A stretch of 64,000 bases of DNA from Diploptera punctata (GCA_030220185.1 JASPKZ010001233.1:2571001-2635000); one strand, 5' to 3'; counted from the stretch's first letter, positions 20,479 through 30,647 are shown. Numbers and translations: made by a program. The notes: generated by a model not told the origin, from the sequence alone.

Positions 20479-21000
20479 TGAACGTCTCTGAGTCTGTCCT
20501 TTATGGACTCAAAAAATACTTGACTGATTTCAATAGGGCTTTTACCATCATTTAGAGTTTTTTGACAGTTAACGTGTATAACATATTATCGTACGTACTA
20601 TAGGGCCACGGCTTTTGAAAAAAAAATAATCGGTGTACTAAAAAAAAAAAGCTTTTTGGACGCTTAAATGGCTTACGCTGCCTAAACCATAACTAATACA
20701 CCAAATTGATGTACACAGAAATGAATATCTCAAAATATTCTACAAAGAAGTCCGCGACAAAATTACGGATAACTCACAATAACTACTTTTGTCTTTCAGC
20801 TCATTGATGCCAAGAAGATCGCGATAAGTAGATTCCCGGGCAACGCCGGATTCTCTATCGTAAAAGGCAGCGGGATACCACTTGCAATGCCACAGTCCGT
20901 TACGGCTCTAACGACGCCAATTTTTGTTTTATTGAACTTTACACATTCCAATTAATTAAATACGTCGAGATAAGTAAATTTCCGGACAACGCAGGGTAAT

Positions 21001-21001
<1 letters not shown>
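20475..21001 (-). repeat. REP-Z dispersed repeat
   Basis: The minus-strand reading starts TGATTACCCTGCGTTGTCCG, with GAAATTTACTTATCTCGACG next, and ends ACTCAGAGACGTTCATGTGT. The GCGTTGCCCGGGAATCTACT block occurs a second time inside, near 20830. It is flanked on both sides by (TA)n. A truncated copy is at 2886-3088. No coding frame; class unknown. Confidence 0.65.

Positions 21002-21040
<39 letters not shown>
21002..21040. repeat. (TA)n microsatellite
   Basis: About 19 TA units at the right edge of REP-Z. Confidence 0.97.
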
Positions 21041-21043
<3 letters not shown>

Positions 21044-21179
21044 TGTACATATCATCGCAGATTCGTTTTAAATGCACCGATTATAACATTCAGTTGTACG
21101 CCATTTTTATCTTAAATTAAATTTTCAAATCCTCGAACTGTTTCAAACAAATAAATAACTCTGGAGAAGAACGAATTAA

Positions 21180-21260
21180 GATGAAATTTGTAAAGAAATA
21201 AAATGTAGAAAATGGAACCGGGTTGGTCATGTGTTAAGGAGAGATAATGATAATATCTGT
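21180..21260 (+). mobile_element. Short LINE tail fragment
   Basis: Encodes KEIKCRKWNRVGHVLRRDND, the W-G-H-x-L-R-R motif common to LINE C-termini. It is too short to assign a family. Confidence 0.5.
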
Positions 21261-21415
21261 GTCTTGATCTGTTGCACCAAATTTCCTCATTGATTGTTGA
21301 ATGTTATTCTTCCAGGTTGCTCTTGGTCTTCCTTCTCTGTTCCTTCTTTCAATTTTCCATGAATGAACGATCTTTGGTAGTCTTCCATCCTGCTAATCTA
21401 ATCCCGAAAAATAAT
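21261..21415 (-). mobile_element. Short LINE tail fragment, minus strand
   Basis: The minus reading gives GLRLAGWKTTKDRSFMEN, then RRNREGRPRATWKNNIQQS in shifted frames, consistent with a C-terminal GRPR-W region. Weak and short. Confidence 0.45.
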
Positions 21416-21419
21416 AATA

Positions 21420-21478
21420 TTAGTAATACTACTACTACTACTACTACTACTAATAATAATAATAATAATAATAATAAA
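21420..21478. repeat. (ACT)n/(AAT)n microsatellite
   Basis: ACT units then AAT units. Confidence 0.93.
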
Positions 21479-21617
21479 ATATGTTATTATTGTTATTATT
21501 ATATACAACTTTCCTCATTAGAGGATTGACTCAAGGACAAAATGATACAGATAATTAATTTTTGAGATTGATGAAATACATTTTGTAAATACATTTAAAA
21601 ATTTCAAATTGTAATTT

Positions 21618-21795
21618 AAGTATACATACTACAAAGTAGAAATTTTGTAAAGATGATTTCTTAAAATTAAAATTGATCCTCTAATGACAGCAATGGCAAT
21701 TTTAGGAAGATACTTCCTTCCTAAATCTAAAGAATTCCAAAATTTGGCTAAGAATCCTGGTATAGTACCTCTTGCCCCGATCATAAATCCTGAGA
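21618..21795 (-). mobile_element. R2-like LINE, extreme C-terminus (downstream part of split element)
   Basis: The minus frame reads SGFMIGARGTIPGFLAKFW, NSLDLGRKYLPKIAIAVIRG and SILILRNHLYKISTL before a stop. A VGARGT-P-F block followed by a closing R-NHLY is, in my memory of the family, the usual end of LINEs with a restriction-like endonuclease. The matching upstream part is at 22856-23318, and R650 plus SINE2 lie between. Confidence 0.72.
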
Positions 21796-21819
21796 GTTAT
21801 ACTATCTAATTAGTATTTA

Positions 21820-22439
21820 TCATAAGTAATACCACGAGTGATTTCCAAATTATCGGTAAATTCACGACTCAAAGTAAGGAGTGAATATATCTAGAGAATT
21901 TGGAAATCAAGAGTGGCATTTGTTAGGACTATTTAACGAATAAAATTAAGCTGTTTACTCACAAATCATTGTTTAACAATAGTTATTTTAAATTATGTAT
22001 ATATTTAATGTAAACGGCGATGTTTGAAAACAAATCAGAAATGTGAGGTTATGTTCATTCACTGCTATTTGATCATATTATTTATTGCCAAATAAGATCG
22101 CAATATTGTAAGAGTGCACCCAAGTGGAGAAATAATGAAACACATCAAACTATATATCATAATCAACATTACGGGTTATTCATTTATTTTTTTAGTAAAC
22201 AACTCAGTAAAATCAAGGAATATTTTCATTATTTGCTATATTCAATGTATTTGTTGGAGAAAAATAATGCTTTGACCTGTTCAGAACATTAAAAAGGAGG
22301 AGCTTTCTTTATCACATAAGCAGAGCTGATAAAGAGAAATCGATAAAGAGCGAGGTGAAACACGACTGTCATTGGTTGTAAAATAACATTCATTGAAACG
22401 TAATTGGTCATTGACTAGTATTTGTGGCATGAGTTAAAT
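21820..22439 (+). mobile_element. R650 repeat, copy 3 (right end continues at 22845-22867)
   Basis: Starts TTTATCATAAGTAATACCAC with the full left hairpin (about 21826-21917), then GGACTATTTAACGAATAAAA and the usual body. The right end is split by SINE2: ATGAGTTAAAT is duplicated around it, and AGTC follows at 22856. It sits inside the R2-like LINE. Confidence 0.88.
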
Positions 22440-22844
22440 CTTTTTCTTGTAAGCCCATGTTTTCCCTTAACAGAGATTTAGGCGCTCTCCCCCTACAGGG
22501 AAGAATTTGAACAATAATAATTTAGTTACACTTGTTTTTGTATAGATGTCATTTGAGTGGTCCGTGGTCAGCGTTCCGCCTCATACTGACATCTAGGAAA
22601 CCAAGGTAGTACTAGGAGGGGAAAATTCGGTAAATTTTGCTTAGAGGCCTTTTCATTCAGGCTTAAGGATTTTTTACGAGCCTGAAAATCTTCAGACTCG
22701 GGACCCACGGCTTAAAGTCCCTCCCGGAGGACTTGCTCCTTGGATTTTTCCATCCTAAAAAATCCATCGACCCCAGCCGGGTTTGAACCCGCGACCCTCG
22801 GGACCAGAGGCAAGGAGCATAACCACTAGTCCACCGCGGCCGAT
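22440..22844 (-). mobile_element. SINE2, full length, with 11-bp TSD
   Basis: The minus head GGCCGCGGTGGACTAGTGGT has box B GGGTTCAAACCCGGCTGGGG. The body has GATTTTCAGGCTCGTAAAAA, GCCTGAATGAAAAGGCCTC and ACTACCTTGGTTTCCTAG. The 3' end is CTGTAGGGGGAGAGCGCCTA. The TSD ATGAGTTAAAT lies at 22429-22439 and 22845-22855. It inserted in the right terminus of R650 copy 3. Confidence 0.93.
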
Positions 22845-22855
22845 ATGAGTTAAAT

Positions 22856-23318
22856 AGTCTTTGTAATAGTCAATTGTTGACTCATATATGGCTTTCTCTT
22901 CACAGTCAACTTCCTCAAGTTGGCTACTATGAGTCTCAAAACGGATTGTGGGATCTAGTATCATACCAATTTTAGAAGATGGTCTATATGCAATAATATC
23001 TATTCTGTTACTTCCATTAGTGGCCAGACCATGACCTTTCTCATAAACTGTGTATCCATAATCTCGCAAGGCTTTTGCCATCACGTTTCGAATAGTGTGG
23101 TGCCGAATGTTTCTCAGTGACTCTCCAAACGGACAAGCCCCAAGGACGTGTGCAAGAGTTTCGTGCTCTCTCCGACAACGTCTAGAGAAGGTATCGTCCC
23201 TAGACCTGCCCGGCAAAGAACGCACCACCGATACATTGGCTTGCGTTTTAATTGCTTCTCTCCATTCGGAACCAGACAATCCCTGATGATCACGAATCCA
23301 TTGATTTGCTGGTGTTTA
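22856..23318 (-). mobile_element. R2-like LINE, zinc knuckle and restriction-like endonuclease
   Basis: The minus frame from 23318 reads ANQWIRDHQGLSGSEWREAI, then VSVVRSLPGRSRDD, FSRRCRREHETLAHVLGAC, NIRHHTIRNVMAKALRDYGY and NRIDIIAYRPSSKIGMILDP. This matches the R2-type order of CCHC knuckle followed by the PD-D endonuclease. By comparison with the family C-x2-C-x8-H-x4-C pattern, the first Cys is Ser (TCT) here. RT is absent. The frame then runs into SINE2 sequence, so apparent residues after YKDY are not LINE. Confidence 0.82.
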
Positions 23319-23349
23319 TTCATTGTAGAGAATAACACATTTTCCTTTA

Positions 23350-23475
23350 AATTATTTTACCTGATACAGTTAAGACGATAAGGAATTCTCTTCCACTTCA
23401 CCCAGGGTTAAATTATACATATATTAACAATCATGGATTATCTACAAGTTGATTAATGATACATACGCTGCCAAT
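23350..23475 (-). mobile_element. CR1-like LINE 3' UTR fragment
   Basis: The minus strand has GTATCATTAATCAACTTGTA, ATAATTTAACCCTGG, GTGGAAGAGAA and CAGGTAAAATAATTT, parallel to 15640-15785. It abuts the upstream border of the R2-like LINE. Confidence 0.6.
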
Positions 23476-23529
23476 ATACAGACACAAGGAAAGAACAAAA
23501 AATATTAAAATTAATAATAAGTGTTATTA

Positions 23530-23860
23530 TAATCATCATCATCCATGCAAGTATAAGGCCAAATTGTCTGTTACGGTTTCAAAGAGGAATTTTCCATCCA
23601 GCGCTTTTTTGGATGTTCCAACGATCTTTTGCCTTGAGGATAGTAACGAAGCATAGCTTTTGGAATTCTGTAAGATTGTATTCGTTGAAGATGGGCTTTC
23701 CAGTTGTTCTGGTAGTTTTGTATATGATGGAGAATGGGTTCTACACATCCAACTCTTGCATAATTTCCTCATTTATTTTATGGTCCAATTTTGTATAGTC
23801 TGCTGTACGGTGCATAAATCGCATCTCATTTGCTGTTATTCGGCATTCATCTCTTCTTCT
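23530..23860 (-). mobile_element. LINE C-terminal tail
   Basis: The minus reading gives EPILHHIQNYQNNWKAHLQR (one frameshift), QSYRIPKAMLRYYPQGKRSL and HPKKRWMENSSL. These correspond to post-RT motifs. Decayed, and no RT. Confidence 0.75.
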
Positions 23861-23889
23861 TCTTAATAATAATAGTATTATTAATAATA

Positions 23890-24110
23890 GTAATAATAAT
23901 AGTTTGCCTTCTGGTCTGAATGCCGTGATCGAGTTTTCTTTAAACCCGACGTTTCGTCTACTACTGCGGCAGACATCTTCAGGAGATTCTGCGTGCTCTC
24001 TGCGAACTCCTCAAGTGTCGACTGTAAACTGGACCTCCGCCATTCAGCCCGGGAGACCAATTTAACAAGAACCAAGACACCGGCCGTAAAAGTCTGTAGT
24101 TCTAAATGAT
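23890..24110 (-). mobile_element. Unclassified retroposon 3' segment, possibly Penelope-like
   Basis: The minus strand contains GTTCTTGTTAAATTGGTCTC, TCCTGAAGATGTCTGCC and GACGAAACGTCGGGTTTAAA, then AAAACTCGATCACGGCATTC, ending with an (ATT)n-like tail. CTGA-N-GA followed by a short stem and GAAAC resembles the end region of Penelope-like elements. No protein domain is present, so the class is a guess. Confidence 0.4.
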
Positions 24111-24161
24111 AATAATAACCTATAATTTTAATTAAATAATTGGGTTGGTTAAGAAAGTGTA

Positions 24162-24163
<2 letters not shown>

Positions 24164-24202
<39 letters not shown>
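24164..24202. repeat. (TA)n microsatellite
   Basis: About 19 TA units. Confidence 0.97.
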
Positions 24203-24205
<3 letters not shown>

Positions 24206-25190
24206 GAATAATAAAATATATTCATAGAGTATGATTATATACTATATTGTCTACAAAATATTTAGTGAGTTATTTTTAACTTTTTTAGTAACGAAATATG
24301 TCGTTAGATGTCGCACTACAAAAAAAACACGAACATACTACCTCATTTAATCGATAACATTCGAGATAGTTTAATATTTGACTATTGCTAATGGGTGGTT
24401 TATTGGATAAAAATTAATCTAGTTAACAGACTAGAAATTAAAATAATTAATTTGATCATCTCAAGGAGTAGTTTACATAAAATATAAATTTTAGATACTT
24501 ATGAAGATATATATTTTCCTTTTTGCAGTTCTAAAAGGGCCGTATAGTTCGCAACCTGTGGTCAGTTCTAGTATTCAAATTTCGATATTTCGTTGACAAT
24601 AGCCCAGTTTATAATAGAGTAATATGTTCTCGTTGAAATATGGCGCGTAAATGACGAAACACTTAGACTAGACATAGAGACAGTCAAGTGTCGATCACTA
24701 AGCTATGTGATTTACATAAAGGGGAGGGTGTATACGCTCTAGTAAATAGCAGACTGCTTCCTGTTCATAGAGTGGTTGTGCAACATCGCTGCTTGCAGCT
24801 CCAAATTACGTAAAATATGCAAATCTGGGTCAAAGTTAAGAATGTATCATAAAAATCCAAAACTAGGTCACGATATCGGACTACAAGTTGCTATCATGAA
24901 ATATTCATTCCGCGAACACAATAAACATTTCATGAATTCTTACACTTCATCAAATTTGTTCAGTGATTCGTAAATTGAAAGTGAAGGGCAACACCAACAA
25001 TCATGAAGGACGTACAATAAATGAATTAATAAACAGAGAAAGAGAAAGGAATTACAAAAAAAGTGAAAGCGGATGAAAGAAGGATTAACTATAGAATCAA
25101 TGAATAAAGAAAAAGGAATTTAAAAAAAAACATTTGAAGGGTACAGAGAAAGAAACGGGTAAATCACTTTTTCCTTCAAACCCAGAAAAC
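24203..25190. other. Unassigned sequence
   Basis: No element recognised. It includes a purine-rich stretch around 25020-25140. Possible unique DNA. Confidence 0.5.
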
Positions 25191-25194
25191 ATAC

Positions 25195-25420
25195 GTTTTA
25201 CTTTTAATTGTACAACATATAGCTCAGAAATATGACATGATAATATCTACTTCAAAACTAAATCAATGGGAATTTTTGGGTAAATATATAGGCATACAAA
25301 GGGTTAAAATATAAATAAATGAACATATAATAGAACAAATATTTAATTATAACTATCTTGCAAACTTAATTTCAGAAAATGAAAGATATAGATATAACAT
25401 TAGAAAAGTATAATAAATTA
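25195..25420 (+). mobile_element. LINE fragment, region after the RT active site
   Basis: Encodes KLNQWEFLGKYIGIQRVK, then INEHIIEQIFNYNYLANLIS and ENERYRYNIRK. This is the 'INxxxIEQVxxFxYLGxxIS' segment of LINE RT proteins. Short and with a stop. Confidence 0.6.
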
Positions 25421-26087
25421 AGTAAATGGAAGTTATGAAGAGGAAATACTTACTTACTTACTCACTAGCACTATCGAAACCGAAGGTTCATGGCCGCGCG
25501 GACATAAGCTCTCCATACATTCCTATCCTGAGATAATGCTTTCCAATCATTCCCTGTATAATCTACTTCCCTCAAATCATAGTTAATGTTGTTCTCCCAC
25601 CTCATTCTTGGTCTACCAACTGGGCGTTTTCCCTCTGCCTTTCCTACAAGAAGCTTCCATGCAAGTCTTTCATTCCCCATACGCGCAACATGTCCTGCCC
25701 ATTGTAGTCTACGAGACTTAACTGTTCTTATTATATCTGGCTTCCTATAAAGACCATGTAGTTCATTGTTATGTAGTCTTCTCCATTCACCTGTCTGTTC
25801 ATCTCTCTTTGGTCCAAAAATTTTCCTAACAACTTTATTCTCAAATACTCGTAATCTCTTTACCTCCCTTAAAGTAAGAGTCCATGTTTCGCACCCATAT
25901 AATATAACTGGTAGAATAATAGTTTATAATAGTTTTATATATTTTCAGCTTAACGTTTTTTGAAAGGAGTTGGGACATCAAAAGTCTCTGCAATGCATAA
26001 TAGCATGCATTTCCAGAATTGAGCCTATGTTTAATTTCTTTGTGCATCTCATTCCTATTTGTGATTATTGTTCCTAGGTATTTGAAT

Positions 26088-26293
26088 CTTCTTGTAGGAA
26101 AGCCAGATGGAAAACGCCCAGTTGGTAGACCAAGAATGAGGTGGGAGAACAACATTAACTATGATTTGAGGGAAGTAGATTATACAGGGAATGATTGGAA
26201 AGCATTAGCTCAGGATAGGGATGTATGGAGAGCTTATGTCCGCACGGCCATGAACCTTCGGGTTCGATAGTGCCAGTGAGTTAGTTAGTTAGT
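26088..26293 (+). mobile_element. LINE-B 3' end nested in LINE-B, with 13-bp TSD
   Basis: A 206 bp 5'-truncated insert coding LLVGKPDGKRPVGRPRMRWE to NLRVR and a stop at 26270, then GTGCCAGTGAGTTAGTTAGT. TAGGTATTTGAAT flanks it at 26075-26087 and 26294-26306. It interrupts the minus-strand element in its FKYLGTII codons. Younger than its host. Confidence 0.93.
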
Positions 26294-26436
26294 TAGGTAT
26301 TTGAATTCAGCCACTTCCTCAAAATTTCCCTCATTTGTCATTAGCTGTCCATTTCCATTATATACTGAATTTCTACGTGTGACCATATATTTAGTTTTAC
26401 TGATATTTACTTCCAGTCCTAATTTCTTAGTGTTAC

Positions 26437-27660
26437 TCAATAGTGTGTGTGCGTGTTGGCCTTTAGTATCTCCTCGCTATCGGCCAGTAGTACTACACCA
26501 TCAGCATAAACTAACAGCTTATTAATACCATTGAGTCGTAAGCCTTCCTCATTCTCTAAAGATTTAATGGCATGCTCTAGTACAAAATTAAATAGTAGAG
26601 GAGATAGTGCATCTCCTTGCTTCAACCCATTCTGGATTTCAAAAGTGTCTGAAAACTGTTTGCCTACACGCACCCTACTCTTTGAGCCATTTAGACACAT
26701 TCGTATAAGTCTAACTAACTTTTTAGGAATTCCGAACTCCAGCAGGATACTACATAACTTCTCCCTCTTAATTGAATCATATGCTTTTTTGAAGTCTACA
26801 TATAGTTGATGTACAGTACCATTATATTCCCATTTCTTCTCTAAAATCTGTCTTATACTGAAAATCTGATCTGTTGTAGACCTGTTTCTTCTAAATGCAC
26901 ATTGATGATCTCCTAGAATGTCATCAATATAGAGAGTAAGTCTGCTTACTAATATATTTGTTAGAATTTTGTACGAAGTTGAAAGTAATGAGATGCCCCT
27001 GCAGTTGTAGCAATCAGTTTTATCTCCTTTCTTATAAATTTGTACGATAATTGATTCCTTCCATTCATCTGGAAGAGCTTCTTTTTCCCAAATCATACTA
27101 AGCAAGCAGCGTATCTTGTCCATCAATTTTTCTCCCCCTGATTTTATCAGTTCTGCTGGGATCTCATCTGAACCTGATGCTTTATACATCTTCAATTTTT
27201 CAATCGCCATTTCAACCTCTAATGCACTTGGCTCTGCGACTAGCATTTCTGCTGTCTGTAACTTATCCTCCTCAATGTCCTGTTCTGTATGTACATTTAA
27301 TAGCTGATTAAAGTAACCTTTCCATCTATTTAATATACTTCTAGAATCTGCAATCATATCCCCATTTTCATTCCGAATTATGTTTGTTCTAGCCTGAAAC
27401 CCCTTCTTCTCTATACTAATTCCCTGATATAATTCTCTAATGTTCCTATTTTTTGCATTCATTTCAAGATCATTAATCTTCTCTCTCAAATATTCCCTCT
27501 TTTTACTCTTTAGTAACTTGGTGGTTTCCCGCCTAACACTACCCATTTGCGCTAAATTTACCTCATTTGGCTCGTGTAACCATTTCATTTTTGCTAGCTT
27601 TCTTTTCTTTACAATGTCGGCACATTCCTCATCAAACCATTTCTTGTTTTGCCTCTTTTT
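26437..27660 (-). pseudogene. LINE-B reverse transcriptase domain, catalytic Asp lost
   Basis: A 383-codon open frame (27588-26437) spans the linker, then KASGSDEIPAELIKSGGEK, WKESIIVQIYKKGDKTD, RGISLLSTSYKILTNIL, QLYVDFKKAYDSIKREKL and GLKQGDALSPLLFNFVLEHA. In the fingers region the usual NYRGIS reads NCRGIS. The catalytic box, usually YADD, reads YADG at 26497-26502 (GGT for GAT), so polymerase activity is expected to be lost. Copies at 12544 and 46872 keep YADD. The frame ends soon after (ANTHTHY) by frameshift. Confidence 0.92.
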
Positions 27661-27824
27661 TTAAACAACCTACGCTTTCTGATGCTGACAATTTAATAGT
27701 ATCTCTTATTGCCTCCCATTCTTTATTTATATCAGTTTCTTCTTCGCTTGCCACATTGTCATCTGAAGATTACAGTACTTCAAATCTATTAGCAATTTTG
27801 ATTTGGTATTCTTGCCGCATTTCA

Positions 27825-28565
27825 TCATTTTTCAAGTTTTTTTAATTCATATTTTACAGAATCATCTTTATCGTTCGTTCCTCTCATAAGCGATAGCCGT
27901 TGTCTGATTTTCACTCTGACCAGATGATGATTGGAATTGCAGTCTGTCCCTCTAACTGATCTAACATCAATGATGCTACTGTGCCAGCGTTTATCCACTA
28001 ATACATGATCTATCTGGTTCCGAGTTTCTCCATCTGGGGACATCCAGGTGTATTTATGAATATCCTTATGCTGAAATGTTGTGCTCTTAACAATGAGATT
28101 CTTTGATGTGGCAAATGTGACTAATCTAACCCCGTTGTCGTTACTATCTTCACGAAGACTGAATTTGCCTATTGTTGATTTGAATATATCTTCCCGCCCC
28201 ACTTTTGCATTAAAATCTCCTAAGACAATTTTCATATGATATCGTGAAAGGCTATCAAATATGCATTCTAATTCTTCATAGAACTCATCCTTGATCTTGT
28301 CATCTTTATCTTCTGTGGGGGCATGTACATTTACAATTATAAAATCATGTCGTTTACCCTTTAGAATTATGTATGATATCCTATCACTAACAAATTTAAT
28401 ATCTCGGATAGCGGATAGGATCCTCCTTCTGACTAAAAAACCCGTTCCAAATGCAGGTCTTTCTGCACCCCCATAGTATAATGCAAAGCTTCCAGATTCC
28501 TGACTACCTTCTCCTGGCCACCTAACTTCCTGTAAAGCGACTATATCCAAGGGCGATTTATCTAA
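27825..28565 (-). pseudogene. LINE-B AP endonuclease domain (craniofacial development protein 2-like)
   Basis: A 241-codon frame reads DIVALQEVRWPGEGSQESGS (with the catalytic Glu), FIIVNVHAPTEDKDDKIKDE, MKIVLGDFNAKVGRED (GDFNA), [20 protein letters not shown] and RGTDCNSNHHLV. The final catalytic motif SDH is SNH: codon 27930-27932 is AAT, whereas the copy at 53179 has GAT there. This should disable DNA nicking. The frame is lost at 27825 before the linker. The domain normally nicks target DNA for target-primed reverse transcription. Confidence 0.92.
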
Positions 28566-28594
28566 TTCCCGCGTTAATAAATAAGAAATAGAAA

Positions 28595-29210
28595 TGACTA
28601 TTTAACTCATGTCGCAAATGGTAGTCAATGACCAATCACGTTTCAATGAATTCTGTTTTACACCAATGACAGTCGTGTTTTCACGTCGCTCTTTATCGAT
28701 TTCTCTTTATCAGCTCCTGCTTTTGTGATAAAGAAAGCTCCTCCTTTTTAATATTCTGAACAAGTTAGACCATTATTTTTCTCCAACAAATACATTGAAT
28801 ATAGCAAATAATGAATAGAATCAGTGATTTCACTGAGTTGTTTATTCAAAACATAAATTATTAACCTATAATGTTGATTATAATAGTTTGATGTGTTTCA
28901 TTATTTCACCACTAGAGTGCATTCTTACAATATTGCGATCCTATTTGGCAATAAATAATATGATCGAGTTTCAGTGAATATACATAACCTCACATTTCTA
29001 ATTTGTTTTCAAACATCGCCGTTTACATTAACTATATAAATATTTTTAAAAACTGGTAACTATATTCAAATAATTATTTTTTTAATAAAGAGCTTAATTT
29101 TATTCGTTAAATAGTCCTAACAAATGTCACTCTTGATTTGCAAATTCTCACTTCGTGAGTCGTGAATTTATCGAAAATTTGGAAATCACTTGTGGCATTA
29201 CTTATAATAA
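28595..29210 (-). mobile_element. R650 repeat, copy 4
   Basis: Minus orientation. It begins at the right terminus (GACTATTTAACTCATGTCGC) and ends with GTTAAATAGTCCTAACAAAT, then the left hairpin (CACTTCGTGAGTCGTGAATT) and GGCATTACTTATAATAA. It sits against the truncated 5' side of LINE-B and precedes LINE-D. Confidence 0.9.
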
Positions 29211-30150
29211 AGGACAATTTGCAATTGTTTTGCCTCAACTGAATATTGTGGGATAAAAGTATAAGTAATAAAAATAAAATTAATATATATCATATAATTG
29301 TTAAAAGCATCATTACTTATGAAGCAGAACTTTGGCCATTAACAACAAAGACAAATAATCTTTTGGCAACAACGGAAACGGATTTTATACGAAGGACAGC
29401 ACGAATTTCAAGAAAAGAAGAAACCCAGTTATCTTCTTTTCTTCTTAATCTTGATTTGTAGGATTTTCATCCTGTTTATTTCCAAAATCACTCCTCGGAG
29501 AAAAACGTATTGGATGTGCATTCACTCTCTATCCATCTCTTGGCCGGCCTTCCTCTTGTTCTTCTCCCGTCCTTTGGTCTATCTTCTTTAGCTCTTTTTG
29601 CAAGTCGGTTTTCTTCCATTTCTTTGATCCAAGACTTGATTCTTCGGACTGCGAGCAATGTATAAGATACACCTTGAAATGGGTTGCTAGCCTGTTTTCA
29701 TGGCGGGTTTATTATTCGGGGTTTCCTCCCTACGCCGATTGCCATCACCCAGCTCCAGAGCTCAGCCTGTCCCGTTTTATTCGGAGTTGTCTCTCCTAGA
29801 TGGGTTGTCTAGCAGGACTAACTAAACCCATCCGCCCGTTTGAGAAGAAACCCAGTTATAAGGGAGAAAATAAAGATTGAAGACACTTTTTAGATTATAT
29901 TAACACCCAGCAATTAAGACGGTACGGACATGTCTAGCGAATGGAAGAGGATCGGCTACCAAAATGTGTTTTGGAATGGAAACCTAAGGGAAGACGAGAC
30001 AGAGGAAGGCCTAAAACCTCCTGGAGTCAGTGAATATATTCATACATGAAGGAGAAACATTTACAACCAGGAGGTTGGATGGACTGACAAAATTGGCTAT
30101 TAGGAATCGGGCGATGTCCAAGACAATAATCAACCGATGATCTATCTTTC
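29211..30150 (+). mobile_element. LINE-D tail, interrupted by a nested insert
   Basis: 29211-29432 encodes GQFAIVLPQLNIVG in a broken frame, then MWDKSISNKNKINIYHIIVK, ITYEAELWPLTTKTN and RRTARISRKEETQL. It resumes at 29843 with PVIREKIKIEDTF, LRRYGHV-RMEEDRLPKCVLEW, KPKGRRDRGRPKTSWSQ and EKHLQPGGWMD to about 30125. Interrupted at 29433-29842 by the insert below. Several stops. Confidence 0.9.
29433..29842 (-). mobile_element. Chimeric short LINE derivative with 17-bp TSD
   Basis: A 410 bp minus-strand insert, flanked by AGAAGAAACCCAGTTAT at 29416-29432 and 29843-29859. Its 3' half encodes MEENRLAKRAKEDRPKDG, RRTRGRPAKRWIESECTSNT, the LINE-G-type C-terminus also seen at 58960-59165. Its 5' half (AAACGGGCGGATGGGTTTAG and AATAAAACGGGACAGGCTGA) looks like LINE 5' UTR. 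The pattern is of a LINE with its middle deleted that retroposed as a SINE-like unit. Confidence 0.82.
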
Positions 30151-30179
30151 TAATAAATTAAATGGCAAAATAAAAATAA

Positions 30180-30632
30180 ATTTTTGAAAATCAATGTCAA
30201 CAGAAACCAAATTAAGATTAGATAATATTATTTCAAAACCAGCACTTAAATATGAAAGTGAAGTTTGGGTCCTGAATCAGAGAGATAAGAAGAAATTGGA
30301 AGCAGTACATACGAGATTTTGGAGACCACTTCTTTGATTCACGAGGTTAAATCATCAAAGAAATATCGATATCAGAAAAAATTGAAAGTCGAAAATATAT
30401 TAAATGATTTAACCAAATATCAACAAAATTGGACAACAACATGTTTTGAGAATAAAATGGGGAAGATTACCCAAACTATCTCTACAATATTAACTACAGG
30501 GAAAGAGAGATTTGGGAAGGCCAATACAGATGTATCCGCCAAGATGATCTTGACTAAACTACAGGTGACAGATCCTACTAAAATGTTCTTGATGATGATG
30601 ATGATGCTGATGAATTGTAAAATATACATAAT
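30180..30632 (+). mobile_element. LINE C-terminal tail, decayed
   Basis: Reads STETKLRLDNIISKPALKYE, SEVWVLNQRDKKKLEAVHTR, then after a shift NDLTKYQQNWTTTCFENKMG and a remnant of GRP. Ends in a (GAT)n run near 30590-30612. A longer frame of 105 codons at 30319-30636 is only this tail. Confidence 0.78.
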
Positions 30633-30647
30633 TTAGACCAAAAACTT

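Larger units (their letters stand above)
25447..28594 (-). mobile_element. LINE-B, longest copy (endonuclease to 3' tail)
   Basis: This is the most complete LINE-B in the window. In minus order it has APE endonuclease (28565-27825), linker and RT (27660-26437), then the post-RT region FKYLGTIITNRNEMHKEIKH (decayed around 26155-25841), and the GRPRMRWENNINYDLRE tail ending at 25471, with a (TAAG)n-like 3' tail at 25447-25460. The N-terminal first ~25 residues of the endonuclease and any ORF1 are missing. Upstream it is cut by R650 copy 4. A plus-strand LINE-B tail is nested at 26088-26293. RTE-like by RT motifs; clade assignment is inference. Confidence 0.94.

Noticed and set aside
22755..23279. 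A 174-residue frame as one protein
   Set aside because: Its C-terminal part (LTHIGRGGLVVMLLASG) is SINE2 sequence read in frame; only the part above 22856 is LINE.
23881..24225. A protein containing ETSGLKKTRSRHSDQ
   Set aside because: The frame runs through a non-coding retroposon end and microsatellites on both sides.
26270..26300. (TTAG)n-like runs as telomeric repeats
   Set aside because: They are the short variable 3' tails of LINE-B; insect telomere repeats are TTAGG, and the runs occur only at LINE-B ends.
28595..29210. R650 as a Helitron because of its terminal hairpin
   Set aside because: The hairpin is about 90 bp and the ends lack TC and CTRR; inverted GACTATTTAAC also argues against it.
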